Source: Deltaproteobacteria bacterium
Lineage (GTDB): Bacteria; Bdellovibrionota; JAJCYS01
Reading direction: 5' to 3'
Assembly (NCBI GenBank): GCA_029262815.1
Contig: JAJCYS010000008.1
Span: 147,898-211,897, forward strand
Length of the DNA: 64,000 bases
Positions 1 through 7,561 of this stretch are shown piece by piece. Every line of letters begins with the position of its first letter. Position 1 is the stretch's first letter. The notes beneath the pieces were generated by a model. It searched no databases, was not told where the DNA came from, and saw only the letters and a program-made list of their open reading frames with translations. The translations under genes were made by a program, and so were the position numbers.

Positions 1-1
1 G

Positions 2-565
2 TTAACTTGGTGTGGGATCAGGGGACATCTGTCCGGTTCATCATTTACGTATGCAAATTTATCCTTTTGGCGAGCATTTTTAGATGTCATAACTTTTGGA
101 ATCTTAATTTCACATACTGATATAGAAAAATGGCGGTTTACCATAAAGCATAGCGCAATCGGAGATACAAAACTTAAATTTCATGGTGAAAACGATGCAC
201 TCTTTGGCACTCATATCATCACAGGAATCTTGGCCATCTTCACCCTAGGTATTTCACGATTCTGGTACATGGCCGCCCTAAAGCGGTATCAACTTGAACA
301 TACAACTTTTCAAAATATCCAACTAAAATCTACGATCACGGGTGGCAGCCTGTGGTGGTTGATGACCTCTAATTTATGTATTTTAATTTTTACTCTCGGT
401 TTGGGCAGGCCAATCGTCATAAACAGAAATTTTAGATTCTATACTGAACATACGCACATCGTTGGAGAACTTGATGGTTCTAAAATTCTGCAATCAAAAG
501 AGCTCCCATCTAAAACCGGCGAAGGCTTAGAGAGCATTCTCGATCTTGATACAGGTATTTTATGA
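2..565 (+). CDS. DUF898 (YjgN-like) membrane protein, 5' end outside window
   Basis: The frame is open from base 2 to the TGA at 563-565, so the gene enters from beyond the left edge; the TTG at 230 is internal and not the start. The fragment (about 187 residues) shows typical DUF898 features: WCGIRGHLSGSSFTYA early on, then KLKFHGEND, a hydrophobic stretch ending in FTLGISRFWYMAALKRYQ, and a later segment ILIFTLGLGRPIVINRN. These repeated 'F-G ... TLG(I/L) ... aromatic' blocks mark YjgN-type inner-membrane proteins, whose function is not known. The stop codon overlaps the ATG of the M48 protease (ATGA), so the two are translationally coupled and probably act together at the inner membrane. 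Confidence 0.85.
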   Translation, partial: LTWCGIRGHLSGSSFTYANLSFWRAFLDVITFGILISHTDIEKWRFTIKHSAIGDTKLKFHGENDALFGTHIITGILAIFTLGISRFWYMAALKRYQLEHTTFQNIQLKSTITGGSLWWLMTSNLCILIFTLGLGRPIVINRNFRFYTEHTHIVGELDGSKILQSKELPSKTGEGLESILDLDTGIL

Positions 566-1638
566 ATCTTGGGACTGCAAGATATTTTGATGGCAAACAA
601 GCCGTATCACGTGAAGTGACTCTTTTCGTACTTGGTGAAAAGCTTGAAGGCAAAGATGATTCAGGCTCTGTATTCCAATGGCCACTTAATTCAATTCGCG
701 TCAAACACCGTCCGAAACAGGATGAAAGTGGGTTGATTTCAAGTTTGCAATATCCGAATACAAGACTCAGTCTAAACTATGCCGTATTTCAAAAATTGAA
801 TGTTGCGTTACCTAACAATTCATTTCGAAGCTTTACTTCATCAACAGTTGCTATTTTTTCTATTGTTCTAGTCACATTGCTAATTGTGGGTGCATTGGTT
901 TGGTCGGTTCCTCGATTTACACCATCAATCGTAGATTGGATTCCTGATCAAATCAGAAAAAATATAGGTGAGCATGCCTTAGCTGAATTTGAATTACAAG
1001 ACCACAGATGCGATCACCCAAAGGGGATGAAAGCACTGAATAAATTGGTCCAAAAGATATTACCCAATCCTAAAATTCCTGTTTCCGTAAACGTGTATTC
1101 AAGCGTCTATGTCAATGCCATTGCCCTGCCTGGCGGACACGTTGCAATTTTCTCTGAATTGCTTGACACGATGAAGCATCCAGATGAATTAGCCGGTGTC
1201 TTGGCGCATGAATTTGGACACGTCCAGAATAACGATTCCTTGGATGCATTATTAGTCCATTTCGGGTATTCGTTTATAACTGAGGTTATTCTGGGTGATA
1301 TTGAAGAAGCTGAGCTGCTTTTGTCACTCTCAAACCATTTAATTGAATTGAAACATTCTAGGGAAGCAGAAGCCAATGCCGATGTGTATGGCCTCCAGTT
1401 ACTTGAAAAAGCTAATATTAATCCCAACGGACTGCAAACTGTTTTCAAACATCTCAAAACCCTTGAACCCAGTGAGGGAGACGATGGTTGGACTTCTTTT
1501 CTCTCAACACACCCCCCTATTGATGCACGCATTCATAACATTTCGAAAGAATCATCCAAAAAACGATACCCTGCCATTCTTTCTAAAAGAGAGTGGAAAG
1601 ACTTAAAAAATATTTGTTTGATTCACGAAGATAAATAA
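562..1638 (+). CDS. M48-family zinc metalloprotease, membrane-anchored
   Basis: 358 residues. An N-terminal soluble region of about 90 residues is followed by a membrane segment (about 93-114, VAIFSIVLVTLLIVGALVW), then the peptidase domain. The zinc site HEFGH lies at residues 216-220 and the third ligand E270 in the SREAEANAD motif, so the enzyme looks catalytically complete. M48 proteases act in membrane-protein or envelope quality control. A pairing of DUF898 protein and M48 protease is seen in other proteobacteria, and the ATGA overlap here supports a functional unit. The substrate cannot be read from the sequence. Confidence 0.93.
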   Translation: MNLGTARYFDGKQAVSREVTLFVLGEKLEGKDDSGSVFQWPLNSIRVKHRPKQDESGLISSLQYPNTRLSLNYAVFQKLNVALPNNSFRSFTSSTVAIFSIVLVTLLIVGALVWSVPRFTPSIVDWIPDQIRKNIGEHALAEFELQDHRCDHPKGMKALNKLVQKILPNPKIPVSVNVYSSVYVNAIALPGGHVAIFSELLDTMKHPDELAGVLAHEFGHVQNNDSLDALLVHFGYSFITEVILGDIEEAELLLSLSNHLIELKHSREAEANADVYGLQLLEKANINPNGLQTVFKHLKTLEPSEGDDGWTSFLSTHPPIDARIHNISKESSKKRYPAILSKREWKDLKNICLIHEDK

Positions 1639-1676
1639 ATATTTAAATATCTGCCCGTGATCGTTATGATGGAAGT

Positions 1677-1967
1677 GTGGGGGGACGAAAAGAAGGTACA
1701 TTTTATAAATGGACCACTGTTGGGACGATGTGTATCCTTTTTGGTCAATTTATCATCAGAGATATTATCCCTACATTTAATAAAAAAGAATCCCAAATCC
1801 AATCAAATACACTCCTCCAAAAAAGATCTGAAAGCATCGGCCATTTAGATAGGCTGCTTGCAAAAGAGGGCGATCCGGAAGTGATCAAAAGCTATCAAGA
1901 GCTAATCCAAGAAATCAAACTTAAGATTGCAGCCTCTCAATTTTCTGAAATGAAAATGATGGAATAG
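1677..1967 (+). CDS. small hypothetical protein with one membrane segment
   Basis: 96 residues from a GTG at 1677. There is one hydrophobic stretch near residues 13-33 (VGTMCILFGQFIIRDIIP) followed by a charged, probably coiled-coil tail rich in Lys, Glu and Gln. I recognise no family. The start is weakly supported: GGAAG lies directly upstream with almost no spacing, and two ATG codons (1666, 1669) are in another frame, so a frameshift near the 5' end or a shorter protein is possible. It follows the protease gene by about 40 bases and could be in the same transcript. Confidence 0.45.
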   Translation: MGGRKEGTFYKWTTVGTMCILFGQFIIRDIIPTFNKKESQIQSNTLLQKRSESIGHLDRLLAKEGDPEVIKSYQELIQEIKLKIAASQFSEMKMME

Positions 1968-1968
1968 A

Positions 1969-2066
1969 TTACTTCGTCAAGCTTGCCTCTTATTTGTCAT
2001 CCCTCTTATCACTTCCTCTCTATACTTGCAATCATTCGGGACTATACACCTTCGCAGGGATGACAA
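1969..2066. repeat. degenerate palindromic repeat between convergent genes
   Basis: The arms TTGTCATCCCT (1994-2004) and AGGGATGACAA (2056-2066) are perfect 11-bp inverted repeats. The left flank GATTACTTCGTC (1969-1980) is repeated, inverted, near 16719-16730. The pattern resembles a decayed copy of the 'attgcgag...cgaagcaatc' type of intergenic palindrome found in many bacterial genomes. It lies between the stop codons of two convergent genes and could also help end transcription. Confidence 0.4.
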
Positions 2067-2084
2067 GAAGGAGAGTGTGTTTTG

Positions 2085-3131
2085 TTATTTTTTAGTTTCG
2101 GATTTTATTTCATTCTCATGAGTAAATTCTAATTTTGATAGGACGCCATAGTGATCTGAAAGTATGTGATTTTTACCTGTAAATACAAGTTTTGAGGCCT
2201 TAGGTATTAATTTTTTATTATCATTCACAAAAATGTAATCAATAGTCGCACTAGGCTGAGTCTTAAGATGTCCCTCACACATAAACTTATTGTTCCTGTC
2301 AAACGTACAAAAATTATTGGATTCATTTGGATTCACTTTACGAAACGTGTCGATCCAACCTAGCCCTTTGTTCAAATACCCTTCTTCTACCAAGAGGCGA
2401 TACTCTTTCGTTTGTTCATTGATATAACATCCTTTCATATACTTCTTATAGTGTGTATTAAAGTCTCCGGCCAATATTTTGATATCTTCCGATGAATTCG
2501 CATGGACCCATTGAACCAAGTCTTTTGTCTGTTCGAATCTCGCCTGAGCTTCACCTAACACACATTGATCTGTATCCTCATCAAATGTCACCGCGCCTAA
2601 ATGTGCATTAAAAAAATCAATCCAACCCAATTTTGGGACATTCACTCTGACACCCACAATGCCTTTATTCGTAAAATTTTCATCTACACGAGTGACTTGA
2701 GAGAAATTCATCATACGATGCCCTTCAGCCATTTCGTACTTTGAAAAAAACATAAGACCCGTCCCAAACCGAAACATTTTCTCCGTATCCGGGGCCATCA
2801 CTTTATAGCCAAACCGTTTCATTTCGTTTGTAAGATATTTTCGATGTGAACGGTGCCAAACCTCCTGAAGAGCAATCAGATCAGCTTCAGTATTTGCAAT
2901 CGCTTCTGGCAGCCTTCTTAATCTTTTGTCCACAATCTGAGACCCACATCCAAAAGGTAAATCTAAAAGCCACGTATTGTAAGTGAGTACTTTGATTTCA
3001 GTAGATCCGCTGGCAGGAGTTCGGCCTGGATACAATGGACGGGTCGATTCATACCAGTCTAAAAGAAAATACCCCCCCACTATTAACAGGAGCAGCACAG
3101 TAACAACTTTGAGGGCACCAAAACCTATCAT
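2085..3131 (-). CDS. endonuclease/exonuclease/phosphatase-fold protein, sphingomyelinase-like
   Basis: 348 residues. An N-terminal hydrophobic signal or anchor (residues 8-25, KVVTVLLLLIVGGYFLLD) is followed by the EEP fold. Active-site signatures are YNTW (N52), LQE (E90), GDFNTH, and the C-terminal TIDYIFVN and SDHYGV. This order matches neutral sphingomyelinases and related Mg2+-dependent phosphodiesterases, which cleave phosphodiester bonds in lipids or nucleic acids. The anchor places the domain in the periplasm or outside the cell. A DNase or a phosphoinositide phosphatase are alternatives. The upstream region is shared with the divergent gene at 3287. Confidence 0.85.
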   Translation of the reverse strand: MIGFGALKVVTVLLLLIVGGYFLLDWYESTRPLYPGRTPASGSTEIKVLTYNTWLLDLPFGCGSQIVDKRLRRLPEAIANTEADLIALQEVWHRSHRKYLTNEMKRFGYKVMAPDTEKMFRFGTGLMFFSKYEMAEGHRMMNFSQVTRVDENFTNKGIVGVRVNVPKLGWIDFFNAHLGAVTFDEDTDQCVLGEAQARFEQTKDLVQWVHANSSEDIKILAGDFNTHYKKYMKGCYINEQTKEYRLLVEEGYLNKGLGWIDTFRKVNPNESNNFCTFDRNNKFMCEGHLKTQPSATIDYIFVNDNKKLIPKASKLVFTGKNHILSDHYGVLSKLEFTHENEIKSETKK

Positions 3132-3162
3132 ACAAATCTCTCGGAATATACATTAAATAACT

Positions 3163-3263
3163 TTAGAATTTTCATACGCGTTGTTTATAATGGAACAATT
3201 TAATTCCTTCAATTTATTGAGGGTATAATATTGACTAAGCCTTAGTCCTGTCTGGCTTTTTTT
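3163..3263 (+). promoter_or_regulatory. promoter plus attenuator-like leader of the next gene
   Basis: TATAAT (3186-3191) with a weak -35 TTAGAA (3163-3168) is a likely sigma-70 promoter. Downstream, CCTTCAAT (3206-3213) pairs with ATTGAGGG (3216-3223). GACTAAG (3233-3239) pairs with CTTAGTC (3241-3247). AGCC (3238-3241) can instead pair with GGCT (3254-3257), directly followed by seven T (3257-3263). The last two structures are mutually exclusive, as in attenuators. The ligand or trigger is unknown. Confidence 0.45.
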
Positions 3264-3286
3264 GTGAATAACACGGAGGTTGTTCC

Positions 3287-4759
3287 ATTATTCGGTCAGT
3301 AGTTTTCTTCAGCTTGCTTGCTGTTTTGTTCGCTAATAACTTAGCGACTGCAAAATATTATTCCTACACCATCGATCTAAACAAAACGTACCACATTGAA
3401 ATACCCCCACGTAGTACTGTATTGCTCAATTCCAGTACAGTTTCAACTTCAATGCCACCAACTTTTCATATCTCACAATTCATTCGTAGCACTGGTTTGC
3501 CTATTCAAAAAATAACAACTCAAAAGACTAAATCAAAGAAAGCACACTATACGAGAACAACCTATATGCTTGAGAACATCACGAATCGATACCAATACGT
3601 CAGCGTCAATATTTTCTCTGAATCTCTCTTGTTCAAGCCGGATACATTTAAAAGATCTATTTATGACAAACAGTCTTATCTAGAGCGTGCATTTGTATGG
3701 ATCGATATAGCTGCTTTTTTTGAAAACCATTCAATCCGATACAATGAAAATCTTACGCAGCTCGGCAAAGGGGCACTTGCTTATTTATTAGCAAAAATAC
3801 ATACCGATCCAAAAATGTTATTTGGTCCTCATATTATTTTCGAATTTCTCCGAAAAAAAATGATGCAAAAAAAAGGAATTTCTTTCGCCCAAAAAAACAA
3901 CTTTAAATATCCCGCTTATGGATCAACTATCCTTTATAGAGAGCATCTAAAAGAAATCTATAAATATATATTCACGCATGTGTTCTATGAAATAGACCAC
4001 AAGTCCTTAAATAGTGAAATCAAAAACCAGTTTAACAAAACCTTAAAAGGTACATGGCTTTTTGCGTTGATTCAAGCGTCATACCAAGACCTGTCAGTTG
4101 AAATGAGAAAGCTATATCGCGTCTTCTATATAAAACAAAAACTAGAAAAAAAACCATTGAATCGCGCTCATCTACAATCCCTAAAATCTCAGTTTCAAAT
4201 TAATTCTAATAAGCAACAGCTTCCTCCGAACGTATTTTTAGCCCAATCGACTATAGACAAAGTAATGCGATGGCTGTCTCAGAAAAAGAAAAGTACTGAA
4301 GCACAGGGGTTTTACGTAACAGCTGCCACTTTATACGACCACTTGGCATTTGAGATAATCGATCCGGTATTACCCAGAGATACTCAATCCAAATTTAACA
4401 AACGTCATTCCCTTAATGAGCAACATGCACGCAGTCAATTCAGTGATGGCATATTAGATATGGGAACAGAAGTCATGTTTCTAGTTTTAGAAAGTGTGTT
4501 CGGAAAAGACATCTCTTTCTCAGATGTGTTGAATCAGATTCAAAAAAACCCTCAAAAACTCACTGTCCTATTAGGCATTGCGAGCGGATTCGTTGGATTC
4601 CTTGCTTCTCAGGGAGATGAGATTTCCCTACCACCCATTAAGGTAAACATATCAGACCGTGTTGGTATTGGCGTCGAGCTCAACTATTTAAGAGGCGAAT
4701 CGGCCCATGAAGCCAAAAACCCTTTCCCAACTTTAGTATTTCTAGAATTTAAGTGGTAA
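3287..4759 (+). CDS. exported protein of unknown function, apparent ATT start
   Basis: Read from ATT at 3287 the product has 490 residues and begins with an ideal signal peptide (IIRSVVFFSLLAVLFANNL, then ATA before Lys). GGAGGT at 3275-3280 sits 6 bases before this ATT and 9 before a second ATT at 3290. An in-frame TAA at 3269 bars any start further upstream, and the only conventional alternative, TTG at 3314, has no ribosome site and removes half the signal peptide. The mature protein is basic and rich in Tyr, Lys and Asn. A hydrophobic patch near the C-terminus (LLGIASGFVGFLA) precedes a strand-like tail ending LVFLEFKW, which could suit an outer-membrane or surface protein. I recognise no family. 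Confidence 0.75.
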   Translation: MIRSVVFFSLLAVLFANNLATAKYYSYTIDLNKTYHIEIPPRSTVLLNSSTVSTSMPPTFHISQFIRSTGLPIQKITTQKTKSKKAHYTRTTYMLENITNRYQYVSVNIFSESLLFKPDTFKRSIYDKQSYLERAFVWIDIAAFFENHSIRYNENLTQLGKGALAYLLAKIHTDPKMLFGPHIIFEFLRKKMMQKKGISFAQKNNFKYPAYGSTILYREHLKEIYKYIFTHVFYEIDHKSLNSEIKNQFNKTLKGTWLFALIQASYQDLSVEMRKLYRVFYIKQKLEKKPLNRAHLQSLKSQFQINSNKQQLPPNVFLAQSTIDKVMRWLSQKKKSTEAQGFYVTAATLYDHLAFEIIDPVLPRDTQSKFNKRHSLNEQHARSQFSDGILDMGTEVMFLVLESVFGKDISFSDVLNQIQKNPQKLTVLLGIASGFVGFLASQGDEISLPPIKVNISDRVGIGVELNYLRGESAHEAKNPFPTLVFLEFKW

Positions 4760-4833
4760 ATTTTCAAACCTACTCCTTAGGGTTGTAGGTTACTTTTTGG
4801 CAGCCTCTTGTTTTGCATGCATATGAACACAAG

Positions 4834-5506
4834 GTGCCCGCCTACTTTTTTGAAAAAGAAAGATATCTTCTTTTTTTTGGCATGATTTTTGTATTAATAT
4901 TGGTGTGCCCAGAGCAAACTTAATTTTGAGTGACCAACTTCCTTATCATGTGATGATAAGAACTACCGGAAAGTTTTTTTTCGATATTCCAACTAGTGAA
5001 GTTTTTAAAATAATAGAAATTTGGTTAAATATGACGTCTATTTATTATGATGTCCAAATTCATCACTTTGTTCTGATGTCTAATCACCTCCACATTTTAC
5101 TTTCTACTCCTCAAAAAAATTTGCCATTTGCTACAAGTTATCTTTTCACTAATATCTCAAAAGAAATCAATGCAAGAGCTGATAGCTCAGGACATTTGTG
5201 GGGAAGCCGTCACAAAAGAAGTCTGATTTTTACTCAAGATGCTTATCTAAAAACTTTGAAATATCTCTATCGAAACCCATGTCGTCAAAACATGACAAAA
5301 CTAGTAGAATTATATCCATATTCAACAATTCAGTATTATTACGGAAATTCTCCAATCCATATTTTTTTAAAACCAGACCCCATGGATTTAGAAATTGATT
5401 ATGATTTTGAATTTCTGGACTGGCTTAACAATCCTTTTTCGAGCGAAGAAAACGAACAAATCAAAAAATCGCTAATGCGAAGTAAACTCAAAAAGTAGGC
5501 GGGCAC
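4834..5506 (+). mobile_element. REP-like inverted repeats bracketing a RAYT transposase
   Basis: GTGCCCGCCTACTTTTT at 4834-4850 recurs as its perfect reverse complement at 5490-5506. The left copy lies 54 bases before the transposase start. The right copy contains the transposase stop codon TAG (5496-5498). Such palindromic ends are the natural targets of RAYT enzymes (established for REP/BIME systems), so gene plus repeats look like one unit. It lies directly beside tRNA-Thr. I saw no other full copy of the 17-mer in the window. Confidence 0.75.
4905..5498 (+). CDS. REP-associated tyrosine transposase (RAYT, Y1/HUH type)
   Basis: 197 residues from GTG 4905; the MPRANLILSD start is typical of the family, which usually opens with MPR. 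The HUH metal-binding motif is HLH in MSNHLHILL (about residue 60), and the catalytic Tyr is probably in the YLKTLKYLYRNP segment. RAYTs are single-copy relatives of IS200/IS605 transposases that nick and move REP palindromes as single strands. Length and motif order look complete, so it may be active. The stop codon is inside the right-hand repeat. Confidence 0.9.
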   Translation: MPRANLILSDQLPYHVMIRTTGKFFFDIPTSEVFKIIEIWLNMTSIYYDVQIHHFVLMSNHLHILLSTPQKNLPFATSYLFTNISKEINARADSSGHLWGSRHKRSLIFTQDAYLKTLKYLYRNPCRQNMTKLVELYPYSTIQYYYGNSPIHIFLKPDPMDLEIDYDFEFLDWLNNPFSSEENEQIKKSLMRSKLKK

Positions 5507-5529
5507 TTATCAACTCTCACTAAAAAAAT

Positions 5530-5605
5530 TGGAGCTGGCGATTGGAGTCGAACCAACGACCTGCTGATTACAAATCAGCTGCTCTACCAACTGAGCTACG
5601 CCAGC
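5530..5605 (-). tRNA. tRNA-Thr (UGU)
   Basis: Read on the minus strand, a full cloverleaf: acceptor GCTGGCG paired with CGCCAGC, discriminator T, encoded CCA (complement of 5530-5532), D-arm TAGCTCAGTTGGTAGAGC, anticodon loop TTTGTAA giving UGU, and T-loop TTCGACT. Seven T residues follow the CCA and probably end the transcript. Confidence 0.95.
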
Positions 5606-5803
5606 CTGAAAATTTAAGACACACCCAATTATAGTGGTTTTCTATAAAAAGTACACCCCAGACTCCAACTTGCACGACCTGATCTGTTTCCACCTATCTA
5701 CAAATAAAAAAATGTTCGGCATATATAAACTGTTTAAATGTTTATCTAATTTCATTTTAAACTGAATGCTTGTTATTCTAAGAAAGTAAATCTACTTAAA
5801 ATC

Positions 5804-5830
5804 TAAAGAAAAACAATTTTCCCCCGATCC
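5804..5830 (+). promoter_or_regulatory. weak sigma-28-like site before the REC-kinase gene
   Basis: TAAAGAAA (5804-5811), an 11-base spacer, then CCCGATCC (5823-5830) match the FliA consensus (TAAAGTTT-N11-GCCGATAA) at 6/8 and 5/8 positions with the standard spacing. The site ends 40 bases before the ATG at 5870. AT-rich DNA could give this by chance. Confidence 0.25.
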
Positions 5831-5869
5831 AGACATTAAGATACTCAATTTCACGACTGGGATGGAAAA

Positions 5870-6970
5870 ATGGAAAAAACTTCAAATCTTCTTATTGTTG
5901 ATGATGAACCCGGTATTCGAAATTTATTATCAGGGTTTTTATCAAAATTCTATTCAGTAGACTTAGCCGAATCTACTCCTAATGCTTTACAAATGATAAC
6001 AGAAAAGGTACCGGATATTATCCTTACTGATGTGAAAATGCCAGGTGAAGATGGACTTTGTTTGCTTCATAAAGTGCACACCCAATTCCCCGATATACCT
6101 GTCATTTTAATGACAGGCCACGGAGACAAGAAAACCGTTACTAATGGATTGAGGTTTGGTGCATTTGACTATTTAGAGAAACCATTCGATCGGCAAGCAA
6201 TCATAAACACTGTTAATCGAGCTCATGAATCTAATTTGGCCTATCAGGGTATAAAAGATATTGAAGCAACCAACATTCACAGTGCAAAGTTATTCTTATT
6301 ATCCGAGGTTGCCGAAGGTAATTCTCATGGAATTAACAATCCCCTATCCTGCATTATTACTGCTCTGGGTTTGATTAAAAATTTTATTGAAGTTGAAAAT
6401 TTTGACAAAGCTGAACTTTTAAACCTCGTCGATAAAGCTGAAAAATCTTCCTGGAGAATTTCAAAAATCATCAGAGCCATGGCAAAACTGTCAAAAGAAT
6501 CACCTGGATGCGTAATCGAAACAGTTTCTGTTAAATCAATTTTGGAGGACGTTTCACTCCTCTGTAATGAAAAATTACAATACCATGGCATCCAATATTC
6601 CGTGTCTTCAATTCCAAATGATCTAAAGATTGAATGTGACGCATCAAAGATATCTCAAGTTTTCAAATACATGTTAGAAAACGCTGAGTTTGCAATCAAA
6701 AACATGGAAGAAAAATGGATTAAAGTTAATATTGAAAATACTGAAAAATTTGTCGACATCTCAATTACGGACAGCGGGCTTGGCATCCCCCCTGGGATAA
6801 AAGAGAAACTATTTCTGCCATTTTTTACCACTAACTCTGAAGAAAAAAGTCTAGGCCTTGGATTGTATATCATAAAAAGAATCCTAGAAATGCATAAAGG
6901 AAGTATCAAAATCAGCGACAATACGGAAAATACCTGCTTCTCTATTCGTCTACCCAAAGCACAAAACTAG
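5870..6970 (+). CDS. hybrid response regulator-histidine kinase (REC + HATPase)
   Basis: 366 residues with no membrane segment. The receiver domain (1-120) has acidic pocket DD (11-12), phospho-acceptor D54 (TDVKMPG) and K104 in EKPFD. A dimerisation helix carries H153 in SHGINNPL, and a C-terminal HATPase has the N-box LENAEFAIKN, G1 DSGLGIP and G2 SLGLGLYI. The acidic residue that normally follows the phospho-His (HE in HEINNPL) is Gly154, so autophosphorylation may be weak and the protein may act mainly as a phosphatase or be activated through its receiver. No output domain is present. It stands alone, so its partner is unknown. Confidence 0.9.
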   Translation: MEKTSNLLIVDDEPGIRNLLSGFLSKFYSVDLAESTPNALQMITEKVPDIILTDVKMPGEDGLCLLHKVHTQFPDIPVILMTGHGDKKTVTNGLRFGAFDYLEKPFDRQAIINTVNRAHESNLAYQGIKDIEATNIHSAKLFLLSEVAEGNSHGINNPLSCIITALGLIKNFIEVENFDKAELLNLVDKAEKSSWRISKIIRAMAKLSKESPGCVIETVSVKSILEDVSLLCNEKLQYHGIQYSVSSIPNDLKIECDASKISQVFKYMLENAEFAIKNMEEKWIKVNIENTEKFVDISITDSGLGIPPGIKEKLFLPFFTTNSEEKSLGLGLYIIKRILEMHKGSIKISDNTENTCFSIRLPKAQN

Positions 6971-6991
6971 ACTGTATAAGTGTCGATAATG

Positions 6992-7447
6992 TTAATTCCC
7001 ACAATATCTTTCTGTGCTACAGCCAGCCCAATTTGCTCTATTCTTGCAGTCTGATCCACAATTTGGGAAACAACTTCTGAACTCTCTCATATAGTGATCA
7101 CACCCACTGCCACGCTTTTGACTGCGACTTGTCATTATTTGCCCACTATATTTTTGATTGAAATCCATCCACTGGAGCGTCAAATGCATAAGTAAATCAC
7201 TCTCTGGACCATACTGTTCATTTTCAATAGAGTCTTTTAAATTTTTTAGTTTGCTTAATGCAAATTGACAAGACCGGTCTTGGGCACAAGATCCACCGTA
7301 CTCTGCTTGAGCTATGGTATGACCTAATCTCAGTAGCATCATTTCTTTCAATGAAGTCCCATTCGAATATCCATCTTCTTGTGCAAGCGCAGATGCACTT
7401 CCTATTAGCAAAACACTTGCAATTACGAAAGCCCTTTGTTTAATCAT
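6992..7447 (-). CDS. small exported Cys-rich protein
   Basis: 151 residues. The signal peptide (IKQRAFVIASVLLIGSASALA) has a likely cut before QEDG. The mature part has a helical middle and a C-terminal region with eight Cys (from CDHYMREFRSC to the end, CGN), plus two Cys earlier (SCAQDRSC). The even number suggests disulfide bonds, hence a periplasmic or secreted product. A strong ribosome site (GGGGGTGGG) precedes the ATG. I recognise no family. A sigma-28-like site lies upstream (7478-7505), which would tie it to the FliA-type sigma factor at 14.5 kb. Confidence 0.8.
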   Translation of the reverse strand: MIKQRAFVIASVLLIGSASALAQEDGYSNGTSLKEMMLLRLGHTIAQAEYGGSCAQDRSCQFALSKLKNLKDSIENEQYGPESDLLMHLTLQWMDFNQKYSGQIMTSRSQKRGSGCDHYMREFRSCFPNCGSDCKNRANWAGCSTERYCGN

Positions 7448-7477
7448 TTTCCCACCCCCTTGGTTTCCACTGGCTTA

Positions 7478-7505
7478 CTATCGGATGGAGGTGTAAAAAA
7501 CTTAA
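7478..7505 (-). promoter_or_regulatory. sigma-28 (FliA)-like promoter
   Basis: On the minus strand TTAAGTTT (7505-7498), a 12-base spacer, then TCCGATAG (7485-7478) match TAAAGTTT and GCCGATAA at 7/8 and 6/8 positions. The ATG at 7447 lies about 31 bases downstream. The 12-base spacing is the same as in the site before the tad operon at 48.7 kb. Confidence 0.4.
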
Positions 7506-7521
7506 TTTAATTCACGTTTAC

Positions 7522-7532
7522 GGGGGGGGGGG
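7522..7532. repeat. run of eleven G
   Basis: An uninterrupted G11 tract lies between the Cys-rich gene and rlmB, about 17 bases outside the proposed sigma-28 site. Such tracts slip during replication, so its length may vary and could shift promoter spacing. It is also a likely sequencing-error spot. Confidence 0.9.
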
Positions 7533-7561
7533 ACATCAATATGTTAAGACATAGCTTAAAG

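Noticed and set aside
230..565. Complete small gene starting at TTG 230
   Set aside because: The frame is open to base 2 and the upstream residues (GIRGHLSGS, KLKFHG) continue the DUF898 pattern, so it is the 3' part of a longer gene.
1107..1532. 141-codon frame antisense to the M48 gene
   Set aside because: It is the antisense shadow of the HEFGH-containing coding region, with low-complexity composition and no start signal.
5606..5869. Possible small gene in the 264-base gap before the REC-kinase gene
   Set aside because: No start codon with a ribosome site and no frame of useful length on either strand; only a weak sigma-28-like site is visible.
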